64,000 bases of DNA, taken from Ferrimonas sp. YFM (lineage in GTDB: Bacteria; Pseudomonadota; Gammaproteobacteria; Enterobacterales; Shewanellaceae). A program made the position numbers and the translations under genes. The stretch is taken from assembly GCF_030296015.1 (NCBI RefSeq), contig NZ_AP027368.1:496001-560000 (forward strand), given 5' to 3'. Under the pieces are notes generated by a model. The model was given only the letters and a program-made list of their open reading frames with translations. It did not search any database and was not told where the DNA came from. Shown here one piece after another: positions 9,020-17,820 of this stretch (within the stretch, counting starts at the first letter, position 1; every line of letters starts with the position of its first letter).

Positions 9020-11078
9020 TGGCGTCATAGGCCGGCCCTTCGGCGGCCCATTCCAGGTCGCCGGAGCCGGCTCCCTCCCCCTGGCGCATCAGCGCCAGGG
9101 CATCCCCCAGCTCCATCTCCCCGTCGAGCCAGCAGGCACTGAACTGCAGATTTATGGGCGTGCCCCGGAAGCGGGCGGCCATCTCATCGGCGATCGCCTC
9201 CACCTGTTGTGGCCGGCTGTCGGACACCATCAGCAGGGTGTGTTCCCCCATCTGGGCGATGCAGCTGTGCAGGGGCACCAGGGTGGCCAGTTGCTGACGG
9301 ATCAGGCTTTGGTTGATCAGGCGGGTTTCGTGAGGCGGGGTGATCTCCTGATTGAGGCCGATGCGGATCAGCGCAGCCGGGGCCACCGCCCTGCGGTAGA
9401 ACAGTTGCAGCTCGCGAATGCCCGCCACTGCCACAGTGGGCTCGGCGGGGCTCATCAGGGTCAGCACCAACTGCCCCCGGTCGTCGCTGGCGTTGATCTT
9501 GGCCAGCAGCGGCAGGATCCCCTGGTTGGCGGTGGCCAGCCACACCCGCTCCTCCCAGGCTTCGTCCCGGCCCAGGGTGGCGGTGATCCCCTTGGGGGTG
9601 ATCCCCTCAGGCAGGCTCACCAGATCCGTGAGGCTGAGTTTGCGACAGGACTCCGCATCCAGGCCCAGCATCGACTGCAGTGAGGGGTTGCTCAGCACCA
9701 GGTGGTAGTCGCTGTCCATCAGCGCCAGGCCCACCGGCGTGCGGGACAGGGAGCGGTAGGCCTCCTCCTCATCGGTGATGGCGTGCAGGTTGGCCACCAC
9801 CAGAGGGTAGTGGCCCTCCCCCTGGCTGTGGCACAGCTCCACGCTCAGCAGCTGCTGCATCTCCCGGGCGGGCAGCTGGCCGCGCCAGTGCCCCTTATCC
9901 AGGGCCACCTCCCAGCCATGGCGGGCCTGGGGAGAGTCAAACAGCTTGGAGAACCACAGGGCGCCCTGGCGGCCCCCTTTGAGGCCCAGCATGTTCAGGG
10001 CGGTGGGGTTGCCGGAGAGCAGCTTGCCCGAGGTGGTGAACAGCAGGGTGCTGCCGGCGTGCTGGTAGATCTGTTCGGTGATGTCCATGGCCAGCTTGAA
10101 GTGGCCCTGCTGACGCAGCAGGCCATGCTTCTGGATGGTGAGCCAGCACAGGAACAGCACCAGAACCAGGCCGGTGGCCCCCAGCAGGCGGCGGTGGTCC
10201 CTGGCCAGCAGCTCCAGATCGTGATCATCGAAGGAGGAGACCAGGTAGAAGGGCTCGAAATGTCCTGCGGTCACCTTAAGGTAGAGATAGTGGCGCTCAT
10301 CCAGAGTCAACTGGCCAAACTGCTGGCCACGGATCTCAGGCCACAGGGCGTTGTAGTTCGCCCGCTCCTCACTGGTGAGGCGGATCTTGCCGCCGGTGTG
10401 GGACACCTTGATGGGGTCGCCCTGGATGTCGAACATCACCAGAGGGATCTCGCCCATACGGTCGGTGCGATAGAAGGCGCTCAGCACCGGGGTGAGATCG
10501 GAATAGATGGCGGCGTACTCCACCCCGTGAGGATTACGGGGGATGGGGATGCGCTGCCAGTGTTCGATGCGGTGCAGCTTGGGGTCCACCATCAGCGGAG
10601 AGTAGCGCCCCAGTTCCTCGCCCATGGCGGGCTGGTTGTCCGCCTGGCCGCCATAGCCGTTGAGCCCCTTGAGGTCGGTGCCCACCACCAGTTGGTTCTC
10701 CCCGTTATAGAGCTCGATGGCCTCGATGGCTTCAAACTTGTTGGAGAGCCCTTGCAGGTAGTTCTTCAGCAGGGGCTTATCCAATTGAGGGTCGTCCAGA
10801 AGGAAGCGCAGCACCCCGAGCTGGGCGATGGCCTGACCGCGAGCCTGGAGGGAGAGCAACCGGTCTGAGACCCGGTCGCTGAACAGCTGCACTTCGGAGA
10901 ACCTGTGGTTGCCCAACTGTTCGCGCTGGGACTCCAGGTTGACGCCGAAGGCCCACCCCAGGATCACCGCGGTCAGGCAGACGATGACGGCGATCTGGCC
11001 CCAGAGGGTGTCCACTCGTCGTCCCATGCTGCTCAGTTCCGGCAGGGAATCCAGTAAAGAGGAGAGTTTCGGTGTCAT
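8994..11078 (-). CDS. Membrane PAS sensor with degenerate GGDEF-like C-terminus
   Basis: A 694-residue inner-membrane sensor. TM1 is about residues 28-46, a periplasmic Cache-like region about 48-295, and TM2 about 299-316. Two PAS-like domains follow at about 330-440 and 450-560 (TPVGLALMDSDYHLVLSNPS). The last 120 residues follow the layout of a diguanylate cyclase domain, but the catalytic loop reads MGEHTLLMV instead of GGDEF, so cyclase activity is not expected. There is no histidine kinase, EAL or MCP domain. It may signal through protein or GTP binding; that is inference. The gene overlaps the DUF481 gene by 26 bases tail to tail. Confidence 0.8.
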   Translation of the reverse strand: MTPKLSSLLDSLPELSSMGRRVDTLWGQIAVIVCLTAVILGWAFGVNLESQREQLGNHRFSEVQLFSDRVSDRLLSLQARGQAIAQLGVLRFLLDDPQLDKPLLKNYLQGLSNKFEAIEAIELYNGENQLVVGTDLKGLNGYGGQADNQPAMGEELGRYSPLMVDPKLHRIEHWQRIPIPRNPHGVEYAAIYSDLTPVLSAFYRTDRMGEIPLVMFDIQGDPIKVSHTGGKIRLTSEERANYNALWPEIRGQQFGQLTLDERHYLYLKVTAGHFEPFYLVSSFDDHDLELLARDHRRLLGATGLVLVLFLCWLTIQKHGLLRQQGHFKLAMDITEQIYQHAGSTLLFTTSGKLLSGNPTALNMLGLKGGRQGALWFSKLFDSPQARHGWEVALDKGHWRGQLPAREMQQLLSVELCHSQGEGHYPLVVANLHAITDEEEAYRSLSRTPVGLALMDSDYHLVLSNPSLQSMLGLDAESCRKLSLTDLVSLPEGITPKGITATLGRDEAWEERVWLATANQGILPLLAKINASDDRGQLVLTLMSPAEPTVAVAGIRELQLFYRRAVAPAALIRIGLNQEITPPHETRLINQSLIRQQLATLVPLHSCIAQMGEHTLLMVSDSRPQQVEAIADEMAARFRGTPINLQFSACWLDGEMELGDALALMRQGEGAGSGDLEWAAEGPAYDAIRTYTEGS

Positions 11079-11223
11079 GTCACGTAAGGGTTGGCTCGAA
11101 TTTGCCTCACTGTATCACTCATGTAATCGGTGAGCCACGACCCTGGCCATTGATGAGGAGATTCTGGCCGGAAGACCGGAATGCTAACAGGTAAATTCGA
11201 TTAATCAGCCGGTCATGATGGGC

Positions 11224-11252
11224 AAAAAAGAAAGACGGCCTTTGGCCGCCTT
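11224..11252 (-). terminator. Rho-independent terminator of the trmN6-srmB-radical SAM operon
   Basis: Read on the minus strand: stem AAGGCGGCC / GGCCGTCTT (one G-U pair) with loop AAA, followed by TCTTTTTT. It lies 27 bases after the radical SAM stop codon. Confidence 0.85.
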
Positions 11253-11278
11253 GTCGGTGTTGCCGGGCTCAGAGGCGG

Positions 11279-11875
11279 TCAGCCGACGACATCCAGTGCC
11301 CTGTGCCGGAACTGGACGCCCGCCTCATCACAGATCGCCTGGCAGGCCGGGATGTCCACCCCCTCCAGGCCGTCGATGGCGGAGGCGCTGACCCGGCTAA
11401 TGTGCTGGGGCGCCTCCTTGAGGAAGGCGCGCATGGCGTTGTAACTGCCCTTGAGCCTGGGGCGACAATGCGTCTGATAGGTGGCTTCATCCTGGGCATT
11501 GAGGGAGATGGACAGGGCGTCGATGCACTCCCCCAGCTCCGGCAGGATGTTGCGGCGATGAAACAGGTTGCCCAGGCCATCGGTGTTGATGCGGGTGTTG
11601 CCGCCCTGGGCCTTCACATGGCGGGCGATGGCCAGCAGGGCGTCCAGGTTGAGGGTGGGCTCGCCGTAGCCGCAGAACACAATCTCGTCGAAGTCGGTCA
11701 CCTCGCCGAGCAGGGGGATGATCTCCTCCGCCGTGGGCTGCTTATCCAGCTTCAGCTGATACTGATGGACCTCGGTGCTGCCGTTGTGCTTGGGGCAGAA
11801 GGCACACTCAAGGGTACAGCGACCGGTGAGGTTGATGTAGCGGCTGTTGCGGATGTCGTAAACCAGCTGGCTCAT
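11279..11875 (-). CDS. Radical SAM protein, TatD-associated family
   Basis: A 198-residue protein with the 4Fe-4S binding motif GRCTLECAFC at residues 18-27 (Cys20, Cys24, Cys27; the usual CxxxCxxC). The SAM-binding segment IVFCGYGEPTLN is near residue 65, and NTDGLGNLFHRR and ALSISLNAQDEATY come later. The small size without a C-terminal cluster domain fits the TatD-linked radical SAM family, whose reaction is unknown. It is the last gene of a three-gene operon, 8 bases after srmB. That suggests RNA-related work, but only by association. Confidence 0.85.
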   Translation of the reverse strand: MSQLVYDIRNSRYINLTGRCTLECAFCPKHNGSTEVHQYQLKLDKQPTAEEIIPLLGEVTDFDEIVFCGYGEPTLNLDALLAIARHVKAQGGNTRINTDGLGNLFHRRNILPELGECIDALSISLNAQDEATYQTHCRPRLKGSYNAMRAFLKEAPQHISRVSASAIDGLEGVDIPACQAICDEAGVQFRHRALDVVG

Positions 11876-11883
11876 CTCGGATC

Positions 11884-13101
11884 CTACTTCTTCTTCGGCT
11901 TCTTGGGTTTTTTCGCCTTGGAGGCCGGCTTCTTCGCCTTTTTCGGGGTGCTGGGCTCTTTGGTCTGGGGCTTCATGTCCTGGAACACCCGGCGGCGAAT
12001 GGGCTCGCCCACGTAGCGTTCAATCTTACCCAGGTAGGGGTGGTCATGGGCTTCGACGATGGAGATGGCACAGCCTTTGGCCCCGGCACGGGCGGTACGG
12101 CCGATGCGGTGTACATAGGTGTCTGCATGGCGGGGCAGGTCGTAGTTGATCACATGGGTGATCCCCTGGATATCCAGGCCCCGGGCGGCCACGTCGGTGG
12201 CGATCAGCACCTTGATTTCGCCATCGCGGAAGCGGGCGATGGCGGCGTCACGCTTGGCCTGGGGCATCTCGCCCTTGAGGCAGTTGGTGCGGATTCCGGC
12301 CCTGTCCATCTGGGCGATCAGCTTCTCGACCCGCTCACGGGTGCGAACGAACACCACCGCCTTGGTGCACTCCTCGTCGGCCAGCAGGCGCTTGAGCAGG
12401 GCCAGTTTGTGGGTGGCATCGTCGGCCCGGTAGTAGTACTGGGCGATCTTCTTGCGTTCACGGCGGGAGGGGGAGGAGTTGATCCGGGCGGGCTCATCCA
12501 GCAGGTCCCGGGCAAACCCCTCGACGGCGTTGCCCTCCAGGGTGGCGGAGAACAGCAGGGTCTGCTTGCGCCAGCGAGCTTCGGCGGCGATGCGGTCTAC
12601 CGTGGGGCCGAAGCCCATGTCCAGCATACGGTCCGCTTCGTCGATCACCAGGATCTCCACGTCGCGACAGGCCACCTTCTCCTTCTCGATGTAATCCATC
12701 AAACGGCCGGGGGTGGCCACCAGCAGATCCAGGTTCTTACCCAGCATCTCGTCATCCTGGTTGTAGTCCACGCCGCCGGTGAGGGTGCCGGTGATCAGCC
12801 CCAGGCCGGCCAGCAGTTTGTCCGCGTAGTCGCGCACCTGGGAGGCCAGCTCCCGGGTGGGGGTCAGCACCAGCACCCGGGCATGACCCGGGTCCTTGCG
12901 GGGAAAGTCCAGCAGGTGCTGCAGGGCGGGCAGCAGGTAGGCGGCGGTCTTGCCGGTGCCGGTAGGGGCATTGGCCAGGATGTCTTTCTGCTCCATGGCC
13001 AGGGGGATCACCTCCTCCTGCACGGAGGTAGGGGTGGTGTAGCCCGCCTTGGTGACGGCGCGCATCAGCCGGGGGTCCAGCTCCAGGTTGTCAAAACTCA
13101 T
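11884..13101 (-). CDS. srmB: DEAD-box RNA helicase SrmB
   Basis: ATP-dependent RNA helicase of early 50S ribosome assembly. The 405 residues carry all motifs: a Q-motif (TTPTSVQEEVIP), APTGTGKT near 44, PTRELA near 82, TPGRLMD near 131, DEAD near 155, SAT near 187, ATDVAARGLDIQG near 305 and HRIGRTARAG near 334. The short body and basic Lys/Pro-rich tail (from about 378, many KK pairs) fit SrmB rather than DeaD or RhlE. It lies 7 bases after trmN6 and is likely translated from the same mRNA. In E. coli the two genes are neighbours but divergent. Confidence 0.93.
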   Translation of the reverse strand: MSFDNLELDPRLMRAVTKAGYTTPTSVQEEVIPLAMEQKDILANAPTGTGKTAAYLLPALQHLLDFPRKDPGHARVLVLTPTRELASQVRDYADKLLAGLGLITGTLTGGVDYNQDDEMLGKNLDLLVATPGRLMDYIEKEKVACRDVEILVIDEADRMLDMGFGPTVDRIAAEARWRKQTLLFSATLEGNAVEGFARDLLDEPARINSSPSRRERKKIAQYYYRADDATHKLALLKRLLADEECTKAVVFVRTRERVEKLIAQMDRAGIRTNCLKGEMPQAKRDAAIARFRDGEIKVLIATDVAARGLDIQGITHVINYDLPRHADTYVHRIGRTARAGAKGCAISIVEAHDHPYLGKIERYVGEPIRRRVFQDMKPQTKEPSTPKKAKKPASKAKKPKKPKKK

Positions 13102-13108
13102 GTGGGGT

Positions 13109-13804
13109 CTATCCCTTCAGATAAAAGTCGGCGGTCAGGGCGCGGAACTCGTCGGAGTAGCCGCCGTCAGAGCCATGAATCACCAGTTGTTGAGTGGGGC
13201 AGCCGGCCGTGTCCCGGGCCAGCTCCGCCAGAATCAGTTTGTCCCCCTTGACCGGGGTGCTACGGACCCGGGTTAACCGGGTCAGGGCCAGGCCGCTCTC
13301 CATGGCGGCCTGGTTGAGTCTCTGCAGGCTGGAAGCGGGCAGCACCAGGCTGGCATGTCCGTTGGGGGTCAGCAGCTGTGCCATCGCCTCCAGCAGCCTG
13401 CTCAGGCTGAGGCCACTTCGGGCCTGGGCACGCTTGGGGCAGGGGGCGGCCAGGCTGTCCTCGAAATAGGGTGGGTTGCTGATCAGGTGCTGATAGCCGC
13501 CCTGGTGGGTGTCTGCCCACTCCCGTAAATCCCCCTGAAACACCCGGATCCGCTGATGCCATGGGCTGGCGGCGACATTGTCCCGTGCCTGTGAAGCCGC
13601 ATCCGGGTCCAGTTCCAGGGCATCGACCTGGCCGGCGCCTCGTTGAGCACAGCACAGTGCCAGGAGCCCGCTGCCACAACCCAGGTCCAGGGTGCGCCCC
13701 TCGGGGACAACCCGTGCCCAGCTGCCCAGCAGCACCGAGTCGGTGCTGACCTTCATGCCGCAGCGGTCATCGTCGATGTGAAACTGTTTAAAGGTAAAAC
13801 CCAT
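13109..13804 (-). CDS. trmN6: tRNA1(Val) adenine-37 N6-methyltransferase
   Basis: SAM-dependent methylation of A37 in tRNA1(Val) (YfiC family). From the ATG at 13804 the protein has 231 residues and begins MGFTFKQFHIDDDRCGMKVSTD, the family's usual start. The frame stays open to 13927, but that extension is unlike the family and was rejected. Motifs: the SAM-binding LDLGCGSGLLAL, the acidic ALELDPDAA and the catalytic ISNPPYFEDS (NPPY, target adenine). The cytoplasmic enzyme is first in an operon with srmB and a radical SAM gene. Confidence 0.92.
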   Translation of the reverse strand: MGFTFKQFHIDDDRCGMKVSTDSVLLGSWARVVPEGRTLDLGCGSGLLALCCAQRGAGQVDALELDPDAASQARDNVAASPWHQRIRVFQGDLREWADTHQGGYQHLISNPPYFEDSLAAPCPKRAQARSGLSLSRLLEAMAQLLTPNGHASLVLPASSLQRLNQAAMESGLALTRLTRVRSTPVKGDKLILAELARDTAGCPTQQLVIHGSDGGYSDEFRALTADFYLKG

Positions 13805-14149
13805 GGACACATTCCAAATGTTCAAGGCGGGGATTTTACCAGATTCGATATCAAAAGCCTGTGTCTCTAATAAAACCAAGATGTTAATGAAATGGTCTGA
13901 CTTGGTTTCATTTTGTGGTGAGGGCATTGTGTATTGTACGCGATTGCGGTATTAACTGTCGCTGCGATTTGATAGTCCATTGGATCGCCCTTAACGAAAA
14001 AGGACGAGAAACTAACCACGGACATTCGCTTTTACCAAACGATTGGTTAGAAAACCCTCAAAATAAGAGGGAAAAACAGCAAATTGAGTGTAACCCAAAG
14101 TTTACATGGGTGGCCCTGATACAGGGTTTTAGATGAAGAAGAGGCAAGT
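13805..14149. other. Intergenic region between trmN6 and brnQ, with leader hairpins
   Basis: It must hold the divergent promoters of trmN6 and brnQ, but I see no clear -35/-10 pair. Toward brnQ there are hairpins: CCCTC / GAGGG around 14055-14071, ACCCA / TGGGT around 14094-14112 and CCCTG / CAGGG shortly after, giving a folded leader. No T-run follows them, so classical attenuation is not shown. No credible gene. Confidence 0.5.
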
Positions 14150-15454
14150 TTGGAAAAGCGTTTAACCTTGATGGACACCCTGAGTGTCGGCTTTATGACC
14201 TTCGCGTTCTTTTTGGGCGCAGGTAACATGATCTTTCCCCCCATGGCGGGCTTCCTGGCCGGAGACAACTACTTCCCGGCCATGATTGGCTTCCTGTGCA
14301 CCGCCGTGGGACTGCCGCTGCTGGGCCTGGTGGCTGTGGCCAGGGCCGGGGGCAGCATCCCAGTGATCACCAAGAAACTGCCCGCTTGGGTCGGCGTGGT
14401 GATCGCCTCTGCCATCTTCATCATCATTGGCCCCGCGTTCGCGGCGCCCAGAGCCGGGTTGGTGGCCTATGAAATGGGGGCCGTGCCTTTCCTGACCGAA
14501 CCCGGTGCCACCACCCAGGCCCTCTACTCGGTGATCTTCTTCGGCATCGCCATGCTGTTGGCGCTGTTCCCCGGTAACCTGGTGGACAGTGTGGGCAAGG
14601 TGCTGACTCCGGCGCTGATTGTGCTGTTTGCCGTGCTGGCAGTGGCCGCCTTCGCCTTCCCCCAGGACCCCATAGGTCAGGCCCAGGGGGCCTACACCAG
14701 CGGTGCCTTTACCAAGGGTTTCCTCGAGGGGTATGGCACCATGGACGCCCTGGCCTCCCTGGTGTTTGGCATGCTGATCGTGGATCTGCTGCGTAAGAAG
14801 GGGATCACCGACAGCGGCCGTCAGGCCCGCTACCTGGGTATCGCCGCGATGATCGCCGCGGCCGGTCTGGCCTTCGTCTATGTGCCCCTGTTCTACCTGG
14901 GAGCCACCAGCTCTGTGTTGGGTGCCGGTGCCGACACCGGTGGTGCCATCCTGACCACCTTCGTGTACCAGGTGTTTGGCAATGCCGGTGTGGTGATGTT
15001 GGGCGCGGTGGTGACCCTGGCCTGCCTGACCACGGTGATTGGCCTGATCTCCGCCTGTTCCGATTACTTTTCCGAGCTGATGCCAAAGGTGGGTTACCGC
15101 GGCTTCGTGGTGGCCAATGCCCTGTTCTGCGCCGTAGTGGCCAACGTGGGTCTGAGTCAGCTGATCCAGGTGAGCATTCCTGTGTTGATGGCGGTGTACC
15201 CTGTGGCCATGGCGCTGATCGCCTTCTGTTTCGTTCGTGGCTTTATGCAGAACGAGCGGGTGGGTCTGCTGCTGATGGTGTTCGTCTCCGGTCTGTTCGG
15301 CCTGTTTGACGGCATCAAGGCCGCGGGCATCAGCACCGACTTTATCTCTGCCCTGCCTCTGTACGATCAGGGGATGGCCTGGCTGCTGCCCACGGTACTG
15401 GCCACTGTCATCGGTTGCCTGATTCGCCGTCCTCAGCCGCAGCTGGCCCACTGA
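14150..15454 (+). CDS. brnQ: Branched-chain amino acid:cation symporter BrnQ
   Basis: Inner-membrane carrier for leucine, isoleucine and valine of the LIVCS family. The 434 residues form about 12 hydrophobic segments. The N-terminal signature LSVGFMTFAFFLGAGNMIFPP is diagnostic. The start is a TTG at 14150, preceded by AAGAGG at 14136-14141. The next in-frame ATG (14168, MDTLSVG) would still leave the first membrane segment intact but has no ribosome site. It is monocistronic, ending at a strong terminator shared with the convergent glycosyltransferase gene. Confidence 0.92.
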   Translation: MEKRLTLMDTLSVGFMTFAFFLGAGNMIFPPMAGFLAGDNYFPAMIGFLCTAVGLPLLGLVAVARAGGSIPVITKKLPAWVGVVIASAIFIIIGPAFAAPRAGLVAYEMGAVPFLTEPGATTQALYSVIFFGIAMLLALFPGNLVDSVGKVLTPALIVLFAVLAVAAFAFPQDPIGQAQGAYTSGAFTKGFLEGYGTMDALASLVFGMLIVDLLRKKGITDSGRQARYLGIAAMIAAAGLAFVYVPLFYLGATSSVLGAGADTGGAILTTFVYQVFGNAGVVMLGAVVTLACLTTVIGLISACSDYFSELMPKVGYRGFVVANALFCAVVANVGLSQLIQVSIPVLMAVYPVAMALIAFCFVRGFMQNERVGLLLMVFVSGLFGLFDGIKAAGISTDFISALPLYDQGMAWLLPTVLATVIGCLIRRPQPQLAH

Positions 15455-15474
15455 GCCCCGAGTTGACAACCCAT

Positions 15475-15504
15475 CAGGGCGCCTTCAAGGCGCCCTGTTT
15501 TTTT
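15475..15504. terminator. Terminator between convergent brnQ and glycosyltransferase
   Basis: Stem CAGGGCGCCT / AGGCGCCCTG with a 3-base loop, then seven T on the plus strand. The plus-strand T-run overlaps the glycosyltransferase stop codon (15503-15505). It clearly works for brnQ and may also stop minus-strand transcription. Confidence 0.88.
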
Positions 15505-16753
15505 AGGCGGCGGTGCCCGCCTTCTGGGCCAGTTGCACCGCACTCATCAGTTCGGTGCTGCACAGGCGGCTGATCTCCACCCCGTCGAAAATGGGGCCCA
15601 GAGCCGCCACCAGCCTCTCCCACTGGTCCTCATCCATCTTATCGATCAGGGCGGCAAACTGGTCTGAGACCGGGTGCGCCGGCAGGTAGTGACGGTACAT
15701 GGCCACCACGGATTTGAGCATGCTCAGGTAGGGAGAGAGTTCGGTGGTGGTGGAGAGGGCGTCGCTGTCGATCCAGCCCACCGCCACCTTGCCGATGCGC
15801 TCCGGCTGGTCCAGGGACATTCTCAGCAGCAGTTCGATGTCGAAGGCGAAGCGCTTCTCCAGCATATGTCGGGTCAGTCCGTCGATGCAGCTTGCCCTGA
15901 GCATCTTGAATCCGCACTGGGTGTCTATGATGCTGTTGAGCTGTGGCAGCAACCGTTTCCAAAGGTAGATGAACAGTTTGCCTCTGTTGTTTCGCATCCC
16001 CTGTTTGACCACCACCGAGGTGGGTTCCCGCCGGGAGCCGCAGGCGATCAGGTTATCGTGACGCTGCAGGTTTTCCACCAGCAGCCCCAACTGACCGAGA
16101 TGGGTGGAGAGATCCGCATCTGTGTAGGCGACGAAGTGCTCCCCCTGGTGGGGGTATTGGGCGGCGTGCCAGAGCCCGTGGGCGATGGAGCCCCCCTTCT
16201 GGCTGTCGTTGGTGCTGTCGAGTCCGGCGGCCGGTCCGCGTTTCTCCCGGATCGCCTCCTTCAGAAACACCACTTCGATGGGCGGGGTGCCCGGCAGGGC
16301 ATCCAGTTGCTCCAGGGCGCGGCCGCCGCTGTTTTCCGGGCAGCCGTCGTCCAGCAGTATCAGCCGCCAACGCACCTTGGGGTTGTCCTGACACAACCAC
16401 TCCAGCTGCTCAAACTTCCTCTGAATGAAGGCTTCACCATGGGGGTGCTCCTGGGGACTGAGCATCCTGTTGTGCTCTTTATACATGGCGAAAACCACAC
16501 TTATCAGTGTGTTAGGTCTACACTCTCTAAGGTAGAGCTTGGAAATGGCCAGCTTGACCGCCATCTTGGCGGCCAGCGCCTGATGCAGGATCAGTTCCTG
16601 CTCCAGCTCTTTCAGCTGATAGAGGTCCAGCCCCTGTTCCAGCAGGTGGTTGGCCATGGAGGTCAGCTTGGACAGATGTTGATGGTTGGTCAGGTTCAAA
16701 AGGTGTGTGAGCTCCCCTTGCTCGCCGATCAGATCCGTTAAGGTTTGATTCAT
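15503..16753 (-). CDS. Family 2 glycosyltransferase (dolichyl-phosphate-sugar synthase-like)
   Basis: A 416-residue protein with a helical N-terminal region (about 1-100) and a GT-A domain after it. Visible: WRLILLDDGCPENSGG (first donor-binding Asp pair), FVAYTDADLSTHLGQ (the DAD metal motif), IIDTQCGFKMLRASCI and RFAFDIELLLRMS, the last two resembling ALG5/DPM1-like enzymes. There is no membrane segment, so it is probably a cytoplasmic or peripheral enzyme. Donor and acceptor cannot be read. Strong ribosome site GGAGGGG precedes ATG 16753. It is divergent by 65 bases from the barrel gene that opens the polysaccharide region, so a role there is likely but unproven. Confidence 0.8.
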   Translation of the reverse strand: MNQTLTDLIGEQGELTHLLNLTNHQHLSKLTSMANHLLEQGLDLYQLKELEQELILHQALAAKMAVKLAISKLYLRECRPNTLISVVFAMYKEHNRMLSPQEHPHGEAFIQRKFEQLEWLCQDNPKVRWRLILLDDGCPENSGGRALEQLDALPGTPPIEVVFLKEAIREKRGPAAGLDSTNDSQKGGSIAHGLWHAAQYPHQGEHFVAYTDADLSTHLGQLGLLVENLQRHDNLIACGSRREPTSVVVKQGMRNNRGKLFIYLWKRLLPQLNSIIDTQCGFKMLRASCIDGLTRHMLEKRFAFDIELLLRMSLDQPERIGKVAVGWIDSDALSTTTELSPYLSMLKSVVAMYRHYLPAHPVSDQFAALIDKMDEDQWERLVAALGPIFDGVEISRLCSTELMSAVQLAQKAGTAA

Positions 16754-16818
16754 AACCCCTCCCTGGGTAGAAAACCTGTCAGTCCAATAACGCTAGGACA
16801 GAAAACTGGATTTAACCA

Positions 16819-17820
16819 ATGGATTGGATAAAAACTTTGCCTCTGCCCATCGCCCTGATCTGTGCGTCTTGGCCGGCCTGTGCCGACGGGGAGGGAGAGT
16901 TCTATCGGGAAGCGGGACGCCGGGCGCCGGAGCAGAAGCGGGGTAAGCTGACCCAATCCGCCAGGGCGGAGGCAAAGCCTGCAGAGGAGGCGGAGTGGCA
17001 GGGGCTCTGGAAAGGGGTGACCAGCTCCTTCGCCCTGCCCCTGGAGCACCTTCTCGACGAGGAGCGTCCCTGGTATTCCGGGCTCTCGGGCAATGTTGCC
17101 GCCTACTACCCCTTGAAGGAGAGTGTGGTCGCCACCTCTGACAACAATGTGGGGGGCATCGAGGGAACCAACCCCTCGCTGACGGCCACGGTCAAATACA
17201 ATCCTGTGGGGAACTGGTTCGCCACCCTGACCCTGTACCACTATTTTGATGGGGATCTTCAACAGCCCTGGGAGCCGGACTACACCTATGTGTTTGGCTA
17301 CAGCGACTGGCGCCCCTACACCTTCAGCCTGATCTACTCCAACTATGGCGGCAACCGGTTCTCACCCAAAGAGGGGGAGAAGGGGACCTACTTTGAGCGG
17401 GGAACCTGGTCCCTGGGATGGAAGTTTCCCATCCCCCAACCCTGGCTTCGCCCCTTCTCCATCTGGGACGACGCGTCCATGGGCTGCCAGGTGGATTACC
17501 ACTACACCCCGGAGTATTTCGATTCCGAGCAGGAGCTCTACCTCGAGCATGGCCGCAGCCTGAGCCTGGGGTGCAAGTACAGCTTTACCGGCAACTGGTA
17601 TCTGAACTTCAACCTGTTTCATTACCCGGACAGTGCTCAGAAGCAGCCCTGGAGTCCGGATTTTACCTATGGCTTTGGCTACTTCGACTGGCGCCCCTTT
17701 ACCTTCAGCCTGCAGTACAACAACTACTCAGGCAATCGCTACCCCTGGAACCCGTCAGAGCCCGGCACAGGTCGGTTCAAGGACGGTGCCCTGATGCTCG
17801 CCTGGAGCTGGGCCTTCTGA
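16819..17820 (+). CDS. Predicted outer-membrane beta-barrel protein with internal duplication
   Basis: A 333-residue exported protein. The signal peptide ends near ACA^DGEGEF, a charged linker follows, and the remainder is aromatic beta strands ending in WSWAF (terminal Phe, typical of barrels). Two copies of one unit are visible: near residues 130-180 (FATLTLYHYFDGDLQQPWEPD, then FGYSDWRPYTFSLIYSNYGGNR) and near 255-315 (LNFNLFHYPDSAQKQPWSPD, then FGYFDWRPFTFSLQYNNYSGNR). I do not recognise the family. Position at the head of the polysaccharide region suggests an envelope role. Its last 66 bases overlap the convergent gene. Confidence 0.75.
   Translation: MDWIKTLPLPIALICASWPACADGEGEFYREAGRRAPEQKRGKLTQSARAEAKPAEEAEWQGLWKGVTSSFALPLEHLLDEERPWYSGLSGNVAAYYPLKESVVATSDNNVGGIEGTNPSLTATVKYNPVGNWFATLTLYHYFDGDLQQPWEPDYTYVFGYSDWRPYTFSLIYSNYGGNRFSPKEGEKGTYFERGTWSLGWKFPIPQPWLRPFSIWDDASMGCQVDYHYTPEYFDSEQELYLEHGRSLSLGCKYSFTGNWYLNFNLFHYPDSAQKQPWSPDFTYGFGYFDWRPFTFSLQYNNYSGNRYPWNPSEPGTGRFKDGALMLAWSWAF

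Noticed and set aside
13805-13927. Extended start for TrmN6
   Set aside because: The added 41 residues are unlike the family, which begins close to GFTFKQF.
14162-15469. A 435-residue minus-strand frame opposite brnQ
   Set aside because: Gly/His/Gln-rich antisense shadow of a membrane protein gene; no start signal.
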